A DNA stretch of 5,894 nt from CAZPQV01 sp964588705 (GTDB lineage: Bacteria; Bacteroidota; Bacteroidia; Flavobacteriales; Weeksellaceae): contig CAZPQV010000103.1 of the NCBI GenBank assembly GCA_964588705.1, forward strand, positions 1-5,894, written 5' to 3'. How positions within the stretch are numbered: the first letter of the stretch is position 1; each line of letters opens with the position of its first letter. Shown here piece after piece: positions 1-5,894 of this stretch. Below the pieces are notes generated by a model, which ran no database searches, was not told where the DNA came from, and saw only the letters and a program-made list of their open reading frames with translations. Position numbers and translations under genes: made by a program.

Positions 1-3000
1 GTTGCCAATTGGATCGACTGTTTGCTTTTTGAAGCGGTTGTTGGCATTGGTTTCAGTAGTAGTGGTTATCCTTCCACTGTAGGTATTGGTAATGATTTTA
101 CCTGTAAACGCAGTAGCCTGCACCGGACGCGAGTAATCGTCGTAGGTAATGGTATTCCACTGGCTTGGGGACTGACCTTCGGCATAAGGTTCGCTTTCTC
201 TAAGTTTCCTTCCCAGTGCATCAAACTCCACTGTTTTTGAAATATAAGAACCGGATGAAAATCCTTTAGTAGTGGACTTGTAGTTTTGACCTATCTTATT
301 GGTATAGCTGATGCTTACACTTCCGTCTGCACCGGTTTGGGTTACTTTGGCATCACCATTATAAAGTTTTTCGTACTGATAAGTCGTGGTTCCCGTAAGG
401 TTTCCGACAGAAGTGAGCAACTTGCCCCAGTTGTCGTAGGTGTTTGTAACGATAACCCCGAAAGGATCTGTTTGTTGGGTGATTTGCCCCCAGTTGTTGT
501 AGACAATATTGGTTTCCAGATTCAGGTTTCCGGCAATTTCGTTTTTCTTGGTGACGAATCTTCCGGCTGCATCGTAAGTTGCATTGGTTATTCTGGTCTT
601 GGTATCAATACTGTTGCTGATGACTTTGGAAGTAATGTTTCCAAATCCATCGTACGAGTAAGTCTCTCTAATCCATTGGACATTATTTCTATCATAGGTG
701 GTTTTTGTTTTCAGCAAGTTGTTTTCGTAGGTATAGTCTTCCTTTGCACCTTTGCTGTCACCATAAACCTGCATGGTTTCTTTTTTCCAAAGCGGCTTAC
801 CAATGGCATAGTTGCTTCCGGCATTAGTGTTTGGCGTATTATAGCCAACTTCCAAAGTTGTAACGGCAAAGCCGTCATTTACATTTGTTGTTGATTTGGT
901 AGGAAGGTAACGGTTGTCATAACTCACCACTGTATGTACAGTCTTGATGTCTTTCTGAAAGTCTTTAGAAGTTGTGATATAAGGATTGATTGCCGTAACA
1001 ATTTTTGGCTTGTCGGCATCTGAATAGGAAGATACTGCATTACCATTGAGTAACTTGTCAATTTTATACTGATACTCCCGGTATGACAATAACTGCGAAT
1101 TATTCAGTGAAATATTTGATGGGAAAACAGCGTTTTCATCCGTAGTTTTTATACTCCAGTCTTTAAGTGGCAAAGCCTCATTTACAGGATTCATTTCGGC
1201 ACCGCTCCATATTTTGGTGTTTTCGAAGCCGTCAGCAAAAAACGTGGATCGCGCATACTGGCGGAAACCAAGAAGTCCTCTTCCTAGTAAATGTCCAACC
1301 ATATCTCTATAACGAAAATCTTGTTTTCTAGCACCTTGAATTAGCCTTGATACCACTTCATAATTTACATTCTCAGTAATATTTACGTAAGGGTACTGTA
1401 AAGGATTAGTCTCATAGTAAGATTTGTAAATATTTGCTGATGCAGTTAATGGTGCATATTCAATATCCGTTTTAACACCGCCTTGTGTTATCGACTTAAT
1501 TTTGGAGATTTTATTTAATTTATTACCTAAATCCCAAGTAATGAGCTTTGTCTTGTGTAAGATTAAAAAATCGGTATTTAGCTGTGCAACTCTAAAGTTT
1601 CCGAATAGAGGGATATAATGTTCACCATACATTGAATAGTTTATATCTTCACCATCCCAATTCAATTCTTTAGGATTAATTTGATAAACCTTAGCAAAAA
1701 TAGGTTTTCCATTAGAATCAACTCCTTCGTTTCTAAAGTAGTTAAAACCATAACTAGAATCTGGATTATTCCAATCAAAAACACCGTCTCTATACCATAC
1801 CTGAGATTCAAAAATGATAAAATCCGTTTTACCATCCTTATTTAAATCAGGAGTTGCGTAAGTTCTTTGTGTGTTACGATTTTTTCTTGGCGCGCCTTGA
1901 TGAACAGGTTTATACAGGAAAAGATTTGAATACAGCTCTTTCCTAAATCCATTTCCTGTAGAAATATACATTCTCCAGTCTGATGAGTCTTCGGCAATTG
2001 GCGCTAGAATATCCGTTTTACCATCTCCGTTGAAGTCACCTAAATAGGCAATCTTTTCAAACGATTCTTTAGTAGTTGAATTGACTTGATTAAATTGATT
2101 CAAGTTATCCATTTGATAGATTGTAAGATTTGTATCATTAATCTTCAATAAATCGGATTTTCCATCTCCATCAAAATCAATAACCTTTATCTCATCTGGA
2201 AAATTCGAATCAACCAAATTAGCATTGTTGTAACTCCAGTAAAAATTCTTCTTGTTCTCCCTTACAACATATTCATTTCCTGTTTGAGTGTATGCACCAG
2301 TTTCATCCCATTGCCAATGTCTTGTTAACTGCAATTGTTTAATAGTAAGGAGCATATCAGAAATCCCATCACCATTAAAGTCCGCATCTTGTGCTATCGC
2401 AATCAATTTATGAGTATATACCCAAGGTTTACAGATCCAATTACCTTCGTCGTCATAGAACCCAGGACATCTATTACCGAATTCATCCCACTGATTAGGT
2501 GGAATAGTCGGTAGATTTTCATCAAATAAATTAGAATATTGACTTAAATCGTAAGTTCTGGAATATAGTAAGTTACTGTTTGTTGAATTTACATATTCAT
2601 AGGCATTTACAGTTATTTTTTTATTGGGGTAGTCAGGTAAAAAAGTCAAAATAGCCTGTTTATTTAATAACACACCATTTTTTAAAAAAGTTGCTGCAAT
2701 TAACGGGGTTCCCTGAATGTTTAGATCATAAATCTGGTTATTGTTATCAAGACGACCTATCATGATTTTATTATCTTTTATAAAATCAATCTTTCCATCG
2801 CCATTGAAATCACCGGAAATTATACCTTCGCCATAGATATCATCAAATCGTGAATTTTGTGTAAAAGTTGTTGGAGGTGTAAAGTTATCGGTTTGATTTT
2901 CAAAAGTAGCCGCATTAGCAGGTTGGTCTTGTGAATTTTTCTCTATAATAGTATCTACAAATTGGTAATTTGTCCCTAACTTTTTATAATTAATCTCATA

Positions 3001-3870
3001 TTTTTTAAATTGTGTACCATTACTTCTTACCACAATATTACTTAATAAACGGTCCTGGATAAATTTAACACCATTTATGTAAGACTCTTCTTTTAAGTCA
3101 CGGTTAGTATAGATGAATTCTATTTCATTAAAGTGTGATTTGCTCAATACTTCATTCCCACCCCAACTGATTTTTTTGATGATACTTGTTCCAGCTGAAG
3201 TAAGGTTAAAACAGTCACCCTCGAATTGCCCCGTAAAATAGTTAAATACACAATTTGATGATGGTGTTACCTGGTCGTAATCATATGTCAAATAGTTTCC
3301 CTGTGCATCTATCCATTTGACAATGTTGTACTCTATTGGTGTTCTTGCATTACTTGCTCCAGATTCGACTGCTCCATACCATGCTTGTGAGCCATCCTCA
3401 AATGTTACTAACCAATATTCGGGACCATTCCAGGGTTGACCATATATTGTTCCAAATGACTGTATTTTTACATTTGAATATTTTTCTGTTACATACTCAG
3501 CACCGTTTCCACCATATATTCCAGACTTGAGTATCAGTCTCTGCCCATTGAAGCTGTAATGGTCTGTATTATCCAATTGAACGCCTTTAACCTCCCCGTC
3601 TCTTTCTATAGTTTTTCCCACTCTGGAAATGGAAGTTATTCCAGAGATGCTCCATCCATACCCAGCGATTCCGTTTCCTGAACCACTCGTATAGACCAGA
3701 TTAATTTGTGGCGCGATACTTTTTACTCCCGGCGGAAGTGCGATAGGAAGTGTATATTGTAACTGCCCTCCACCATTAACCTCTATACTCCCTTGTGTAT
3801 CATGAAAGCTATTTTGAGCAAAAAAAAGATTGGAAAGATATATAAAAACAAGTAGATAAAGTTTTCTCAT
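1..3870 (-). CDS. Secreted SpvB/TcB-like FG-GAP and RHS (YD) repeat protein, C-terminus beyond the window
   Basis: The frame is open from ATG at 3870 to position 1 (1290 codons, no stop), so this is a 3'-partial gene. Residues 1-19 form a Sec signal peptide (MRKLYLLVFIYLSNLFFAQ). Residues about 25-90 match the SpvB/TcB N-terminal pattern: LPIALPPG at 41-48, SIAPQINLVYTSGSGNG at 51-67, GYGWSISGITSISR at 70-83. Five Asp-rich, FG-GAP/VCBS-like calcium-binding motifs follow at residues 354 (DFNGDGKIDF), 497, 565, 612 and 675. GHLLGRGLLGFR (859-870) resembles the conserved motif of the TcdB middle region. YD repeats begin near 1072 (SYDGFGN) and recur at 1098, 1144, 1215 and 1242. In Tc toxins, TcB plus the RHS part of TcC form a hollow shell holding a toxic C-terminal domain; here both parts are one exported chain. 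Whether a toxin tip exists cannot be seen. No Shine-Dalgarno is evident. The gene lies 19 nt after a T9SS-type gene, probably in the same operon. The middle is much more AT-rich than the RHS end. The family call is firm; the function is not. Confidence 0.93.
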   Translation of the reverse strand, partial: MRKLYLLVFIYLSNLFFAQNSFHDTQGSIEVNGGGQLQYTLPIALPPGVKSIAPQINLVYTSGSGNGIAGYGWSISGITSISRVGKTIERDGEVKGVQLDNTDHYSFNGQRLILKSGIYGGNGAEYVTEKYSNVKIQSFGTIYGQPWNGPEYWLVTFEDGSQAWYGAVESGASNARTPIEYNIVKWIDAQGNYLTYDYDQVTPSSNCVFNYFTGQFEGDCFNLTSAGTSIIKKISWGGNEVLSKSHFNEIEFIYTNRDLKEESYINGVKFIQDRLLSNIVVRSNGTQFKKYEINYKKLGTNYQFVDTIIEKNSQDQPANAATFENQTDNFTPPTTFTQNSRFDDIYGEGIISGDFNGDGKIDFIKDNKIMIGRLDNNNQIYDLNIQGTPLIAATFLKNGVLLNKQAILTFLPDYPNKKITVNAYEYVNSTNSNLLYSRTYDLSQYSNLFDENLPTIPPNQWDEFGNRCPGFYDDEGNWICKPWVYTHKLIAIAQDADFNGDGISDMLLTIKQLQLTRHWQWDETGAYTQTGNEYVVRENKKNFYWSYNNANLVDSNFPDEIKVIDFDGDGKSDLLKINDTNLTIYQMDNLNQFNQVNSTTKESFEKIAYLGDFNGDGKTDILAPIAEDSSDWRMYISTGNGFRKELYSNLFLYKPVHQGAPRKNRNTQRTYATPDLNKDGKTDFIIFESQVWYRDGVFDWNNPDSSYGFNYFRNEGVDSNGKPIFAKVYQINPKELNWDGEDINYSMYGEHYIPLFGNFRVAQLNTDFLILHKTKLITWDLGNKLNKISKIKSITQGGVKTDIEYAPLTASANIYKSYYETNPLQYPYVNITENVNYEVVSRLIQGARKQDFRYRDMVGHLLGRGLLGFRQYARSTFFADGFENTKIWSGAEMNPVNEALPLKDWSIKTTDENAVFPSNISLNNSQLLSYREYQYKIDKLLNGNAVSSYSDADKPKIVTAINPYITTSKDFQKDIKTVHTVVSYDNRYLPTKSTTNVNDGFAVTTLEVGYNTPNTNAGSNYAIGKPLWKKETMQVYGDSKGAKEDYTYENNLLKTKTTYDRNNVQWIRETYSYDGFGNITSKVISNSIDTKTRITNATYDAAGRFVTKKNEIAGNLNLETNIVYNNWGQITQQTDPFGVIVTNTYDNWGKLLTSVGNLTGTTTYQYEKLYNGDAKVTQTGADGSVSISYTNKIGQNYKSTTKGFSSGSYISKTVEFDALGRKLRESEPYAEGQSPSQWNTITYDDYSRPVQATAFTGKIITNTYSGRITTTTETNANNRFKKQTVDPIGN

Positions 3871-3889
3871 GTCGTAAAGTGTATTAGTG

Positions 3890-4342
3890 TTATATAATAT
3901 TTCTGCTGTAAACACGGCCGTCCTTTAGTTGAAATTTGATGATGTAAACGCCGAGGTAATAGCCCTGCATATCCACTTGTATCTCCTTGTTAAGGTTTTT
4001 AATGTTTTTCTGAAAAAAATTCCAGTTGATGGTCTGGTGTTCATAAAGACTCACATTTTCAATTAGCTCATCTAGAGCGTCTGTCCAACGTACGGTGAGA
4101 ACATCTTTTACAGGTACGGGAAATAACTTAATTCCTGTCCAAAACTGTTCTTCTTCCTTCGAAATTTCTCTTAGAGAGAATTCAGCAGCATTTTTCTGAG
4201 TGCTGGTCTGAGAATTAGGAATTATTACGGTACCTCTGTATTTTTGATTTCCCGCCTGATCATAGTCAAAATAAATGTTGGTTTGGGAGAATGAAGAAAC
4301 TCCCAAAAAAATTCCCAAAAGGAGTAAAATTTTAGTTCTCAT
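3890..4342 (-). CDS. Small secreted protein with T9SS type A sorting-like C-terminal domain
   Basis: This is a complete 150-residue protein. Residues 1-20 are a signal peptide (MRTKILLLLGIFLGVSSFSQ). The short segment 21-40 contains FDYDQAGNQKYRG, which resembles a single YD/RHS repeat. Residues about 45-70 are polar and Glu/Lys-rich. Residues 73-150 follow the T9SS type A C-terminal domain pattern: LFPVPVKDVLTV at 73-84 in place of the usual YPNPxxDxLxI, then GVYIIKFQLKDGRVYSRNII at 131-150. Known T9SS domains direct proteins across the outer membrane and are normally removed at the surface. Here almost no passenger would remain, and the end lacks the usual final Lys or Arg. The protein may therefore be an accessory or anchor for the RHS protein encoded 19 nt downstream; that role is inference. 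I recall similar small genes beside RHS genes in Chryseobacterium, but have not checked. The 19-nt gap suggests co-transcription. Confidence 0.85.
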   Translation of the reverse strand: MRTKILLLLGIFLGVSSFSQTNIYFDYDQAGNQKYRGTVIIPNSQTSTQKNAAEFSLREISKEEEQFWTGIKLFPVPVKDVLTVRWTDALDELIENVSLYEHQTINWNFFQKNIKNLNKEIQVDMQGYYLGVYIIKFQLKDGRVYSRNII

Positions 4343-4455
4343 AATAAATATCTTTTTTAGTACACAATAACTGTTGAGTTAAACTACGGAGTCACTTCTG
4401 GCTTTATCTAGTGGAGAATATCAAGATTCATTGGATAGCCTTCATTTTCCACAAT
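4343..4455. other. 113-nt intergenic spacer
   Basis: This spacer separates the 81-residue gene from the T9SS-type gene. I see no strong hairpin followed by a T-run on the minus strand, so nothing clearly ends transcription here. I also find no convincing Bacteroidota -33/-7 pair (TTTG and TANNTTTG). The closest -7-like match is TAGTTTAA on the minus strand, without a partner at the right distance. Read-through from the upstream gene is therefore possible but unproven. Confidence 0.4.
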
Positions 4456-4701
4456 TTACAATTCTTCAAAATACTTAAAATCTCGTTTTGTAAAAATAGG
4501 CCATGTATTTCTGTAAACCCTTTCAGAAATAACACTAGAATTATAGCCTTGCTGAAATAATGAAGATATGTTTAAAATCAGATTATTTTTTACAGGAAGT
4601 ACATCAGGTTTACCCATAAACATGAAGTTGCATTTGAAAATTTGCCCGAAAAATATGACTGAATAAAGAATCACAATGAGTATAAGTATAATTCTTTTCA
4701 T
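4456..4701 (-). CDS. Hypothetical 81-residue protein with hydrophobic N-terminus
   Basis: I do not recognise this protein. It begins MKRIILILIVILYSVIFFGQ, a Lys-Arg start and a hydrophobic stretch ending in FGQ, which fits a flavobacterial signal peptide or a single membrane anchor. The remaining 60 or so residues are mixed polar and aromatic and end in KRDFKYFEEL. There are two Met-rich turns near residues 27-30 and one Cys at residue 24. There is no lipobox and no sorting domain. It reads in the same direction as the two downstream genes, with 113 nt between its stop and the next start, so it may be transcribed with them or separately. The ATG is not preceded by a Shine-Dalgarno sequence, as is usual in Bacteroidota. 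Its shortness suggests either a genuine small exported protein or the 5' remnant of a longer gene. Confidence 0.5.
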   Translation of the reverse strand: MKRIILILIVILYSVIFFGQIFKCNFMFMGKPDVLPVKNNLILNISSLFQQGYNSSVISERVYRNTWPIFTKRDFKYFEEL

Positions 4702-4743
4702 ATTGTTGTACTTTAGGAGTGCTATATAGACAGTTTGTACTTA

Positions 4744-4751
4744 CAAGTTTA
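4744..4751 (-). promoter_or_regulatory. Weak candidate Bacteroidota -7 promoter element
   Basis: On the minus strand this reads TAAACTTG, one base away from the Bacteroidota -7 consensus TANNTTTG, and lies 42 nt upstream of the ATG at 4701. A good -33 TTTG is missing; only a loose TTTC lies about 21 nt upstream. In AT-rich DNA such matches occur by chance, so this is a suggestion only. Confidence 0.2.
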
Positions 4752-4773
4752 TGCCTTCCAATTTCTGTTTTAG

Positions 4774-5013
4774 AAAACAATTTCACTGAATAATGTTGGA
4801 TATAACCATACTTATTTTGAACATATTAAAGTTAAAGTATTTAATAAGTTAAAAATCAAAAATCTTGACGTTTTATGCTGTTTAACTTCTTATTCTTATG
4901 AAAAGCCTTGTTTAATGGAAAGTCATGATTATATGATTTTTGTCAGTTTAAAAACTAATGAGGCTAAAGCACATAATAATTGTAAAATATTGTCCTATAA
5001 ATACCAACTTTAA
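4774..5013 (+). pseudogene. Open frame without a start codon, possible gene remnant
   Basis: The plus strand is open for 79 codons from just after a TAG at 4771-4773 to the TAA at 5011-5013. The first ATG is late, at 4915. The translation has a protein-like mix of residues rather than low-complexity text, for example NNVGYNHTYFEHIKVKVF near the start and ESHDYMIFVSLKTNEAKAHN after the internal ATG. The same frame is also open upstream of the TAG, back to another TAG at 4714. This fits a decayed gene that has lost its 5' end, but in DNA this AT-rich it could be chance. I do not recognise any family. It diverges from the minus-strand genes and would overlap their promoter region. Confidence 0.22.
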
Positions 5014-5131
5014 TATTTGTGCTTTCCACTTTCATAACTTGTAACCATACATTTTGAAACACAATTTTTTTTCTATTCTTTACATTGGATTCGCCTTCAA
5101 CTATTGTAGACCACTTACCGACTCTCTCCAT
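4964..5131 (-). other. Doubtful 55-codon minus-strand open frame
   Basis: From an ATG at 5131 the minus strand encodes 55 residues beginning MERVGKWSTIVEGESNVKN and ending YNYYVL. The frame extends upstream to a TTG at 5302, giving 112 residues, but that extension is translated from A/T runs and is dominated by Lys, Phe and Leu. It overlaps the end of the start-less plus-strand frame by about 50 nt. No ribosome binding site, family or conserved motif is visible. It is kept only as a candidate because the proximal part is less biased than random AT-rich sequence. Confidence 0.15.
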
Positions 5132-5306
5132 TTTGTTTCTTCTGATTTTCAAAAACCTATTTATTTTTGATACCGTCTTGTTTTGGAAATTATACTTTTT
5201 TTTCAGAAAAAACAGAAAAACAAGTTCCGCAGTTTTTCTCCCCTTTTTGCAAAAAAGGCAAGATCGTCTTTGGAAATGCAACTTGAAAAGTTGTATATAC
5301 AAAGAA
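5014..5306. other. AT-rich non-coding stretch left of the assembly gap
   Basis: Apart from the doubtful minus-strand frame, I see no supported gene here. It contains A/T homopolymer runs, a near-perfect palindrome at 5242-5257 (CCTTTTTGCAAAAAAGG, one base unbalanced) and a small inverted repeat at 5279-5293 (CAACTT GAA AAGTTG). Neither is followed by a feature that would make it a clear terminator or operator. Confidence 0.4.
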
Positions 5307-5316
5307 NNNNNNNNNN
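5307..5316. other. Assembly gap (10 Ns)
   Basis: Ten consecutive Ns mark a scaffold join. The true gap size is unknown, because a run of exactly ten is a common placeholder. The two flanks are ordered by scaffolding only, so anything drawn across this point, including distances between the repeat array and the genes, should be treated as provisional. Confidence 0.98.
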
Positions 5317-5830
5317 TTGCTAAATGAAAGTTTTCAGCGATTAGAGGTTTAAAAATTGTTTATAATGGGCTTCTTTTGAGAAGTTTTTGCTTTTTTAAAA
5401 AGAAAATACTCAAGAGTTGTTTTTGAATGGGTCTATTTTACTCAGGTTTGGAAAATGAGTATAGCTATTTTACATAGGTGTTGAAAAATCCTATGATTAA
5501 TTTACTCAAGTTCGATAATAACCTTACTTAACAGTGTTCCAAAACTGAAGGTTTTGAGATTATTTAGGTCAGCTTTTGTAAGTAGAGAAACGTATTCCAT
5601 TTGGAGGGTGGATTCCATTTGCGCAGGTTTAGCAAATGAGTTATAATTATTTTACGCAGGTTACAAGGATACCAACAATTGTTTTACTCAGGTAAGAATG
5701 ATCAACATGGTTTTGATGACGCACAATAAAAAAAATTTAAATTACTCAAAGGCTAGTAAAATTGTTTTACGAGGACATAATTTGCTAAGGTTTTGAAAAA
5801 GAGGTAGTATCTCACTAACTGTGTAAGTTG
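5317..5830. other. Non-coding stretch holding the repeat array
   Basis: No frame in this stretch looks like a real gene on either strand; stops are frequent and the longest minus-strand frame with an ATG is 38 codons (5618 to 5502). Besides the TTTTACKCAGGT array, the ten-mer ATTCCATTTG occurs twice 18 nt apart, at 5594 and 5612. The first 110 nt after the gap (5317-5425) show only A/T runs. Confidence 0.5.
5436..5776. repeat. Degenerate phased repeat array, core TTTTACKCAGGT
   Basis: A 12-nt core with consensus TTTTACKCAGGT recurs in one orientation. Good copies start at 5436 (TTTTACTCAGGT), 5468 (TTTTACATAGGT), 5500 (ATTTACTCAAGT), 5617 (ATTTGCGCAGGT), 5650 (TTTTACGCAGGT) and 5682 (TTTTACTCAGGT). 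Weaker copies start at 5715, 5740 and 5765, and remnants are near 5522 and 5558. Spacings between neighbouring good copies are 32, 32, 33 and 32 nt, and between the weak ones 33, 25 and 25. The segments between cores are A/T-rich and mostly different, although those after 5447 and after 5628 are clearly related. This is not a CRISPR array, because the cores are short and diverged. It may be a decayed tandem duplication or a set of sites for a DNA-binding protein at about three helical turns. Confidence 0.6.
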
Positions 5831-5892
5831 AAAAGTTATTCTGAAAAATTTTGAGCCCTCAAAGCTCAAAAAATTTTTCGGAAATAACTTTT
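5831..5892. repeat. Long imperfect inverted repeat, possible two-way terminator or palindromic element
   Basis: The left arm is 5831-5856 (26 nt) and the right arm 5864-5892 (29 nt), around a 7-nt loop CCTCAAA. The arms pair as AAAAGTTATT, then C, one G-T wobble, GAAAAATTTT and GAGC, with only a 1-nt and a 2-nt bulge on the right side. Because the arms begin with A-runs and end with T-runs, an RNA from either strand would form a hairpin ending in U's, as expected of a bidirectional terminator. The stem is much longer than most intrinsic terminators, so a mobile palindromic (REP- or MITE-like) element is an alternative. The window ends 2 nt later, so the neighbouring gene cannot be seen. Confidence 0.8.
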
Positions 5893-5894
5893 TA

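Noticed and set aside
22..240. 72-codon plus-strand open frame
   Set aside because: It lies wholly opposite the RHS-repeat part of the large minus-strand gene, whose translation has clear family motifs. It is an antisense shadow.
286..894. 202-codon plus-strand open frame
   Set aside because: It is long, but opposite the YD repeats, where codon bias leaves the complementary strand free of stops. The minus strand encodes recognisable TYDAAGRF and TYDNWGKL motifs in the same bases.
3336..3530. 64-codon plus-strand open frame
   Set aside because: It is antisense to the SpvB-like domain. Its His/Leu-rich translation is typical of a shadow frame.
3871..3889. Shine-Dalgarno before the RHS gene
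   Set aside because: The 19-nt gap contains no purine-rich anti-16S match. The start rests on the signal peptide that follows and on the spacing to the upstream stop.
4343..4400. Terminator downstream of the 81-residue gene
   Set aside because: AACTGTTGAGTT gives only a 4-bp stem. The nearby A-run does not form a stem followed by U's on the minus strand.
5085..5327. 80-codon plus-strand open frame ending across the Ns
   Set aside because: It is dominated by Phe, Leu and Lys from A/T runs, overlaps another open frame on the other strand and runs through unknown bases. No motif is visible.
5436..5776. CRISPR array
   Set aside because: Spacing of about 32 nt first suggested one, but the repeated core is only about 12 nt and varies between copies, the intervals include 22-59 nt, some intervening segments are related to each other, and no cas gene is present.

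Overview
The window looks like a fragment of an AT-rich Bacteroidota genome, most likely a flavobacterium of the Chryseobacterium/Elizabethkingia type. The grounds are a C-terminal domain resembling the type IX secretion system (T9SS) type A sorting signal, start codons without purine-rich Shine-Dalgarno sequences, and a secreted SpvB/FG-GAP/RHS protein of a kind common in that group. The genus is an inference from memory of these families.

All convincing genes lie on the minus strand and read towards position 1. In order of transcription they are: an unrecognised 81-residue protein with a hydrophobic N-terminus (4701-4456); a 150-residue secreted protein that is almost entirely signal peptide plus T9SS sorting-like domain (4342-3890); and, 19 nt further on, a very large open frame (3870 to position 1, 1290 codons, no stop, running out of the window). 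The large gene has a Sec signal peptide, an SpvB/TcB-like N-terminal domain, five Asp-rich FG-GAP/VCBS-type motifs, a TcdB-middle-like GRGLLGFR motif and the first YD (RHS) repeats. The rest of the RHS shell and any variable C-terminal toxin lie outside the window. The two adjacent genes look like an operon, in which a small T9SS-type partner is made with a large RHS protein.

About 1.2 kb (4702-5894) carries no confident gene. It holds a start-less open frame on the plus strand (4774-5013), a lysine-rich minus-strand open frame, a run of 10 Ns (5307-5316) marking an assembly gap, a degenerate array of about 12-nt motifs (consensus TTTTACKCAGGT) often spaced 32-33 nt apart (about 5436-5776), and a strong 62-nt imperfect hairpin at the right edge (5831-5892).

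The most unusual items are the phased degenerate repeat array with its adjacent long hairpin, and the sorting-domain-only mini-protein beside the RHS giant. No complete new system can be claimed from this window alone.
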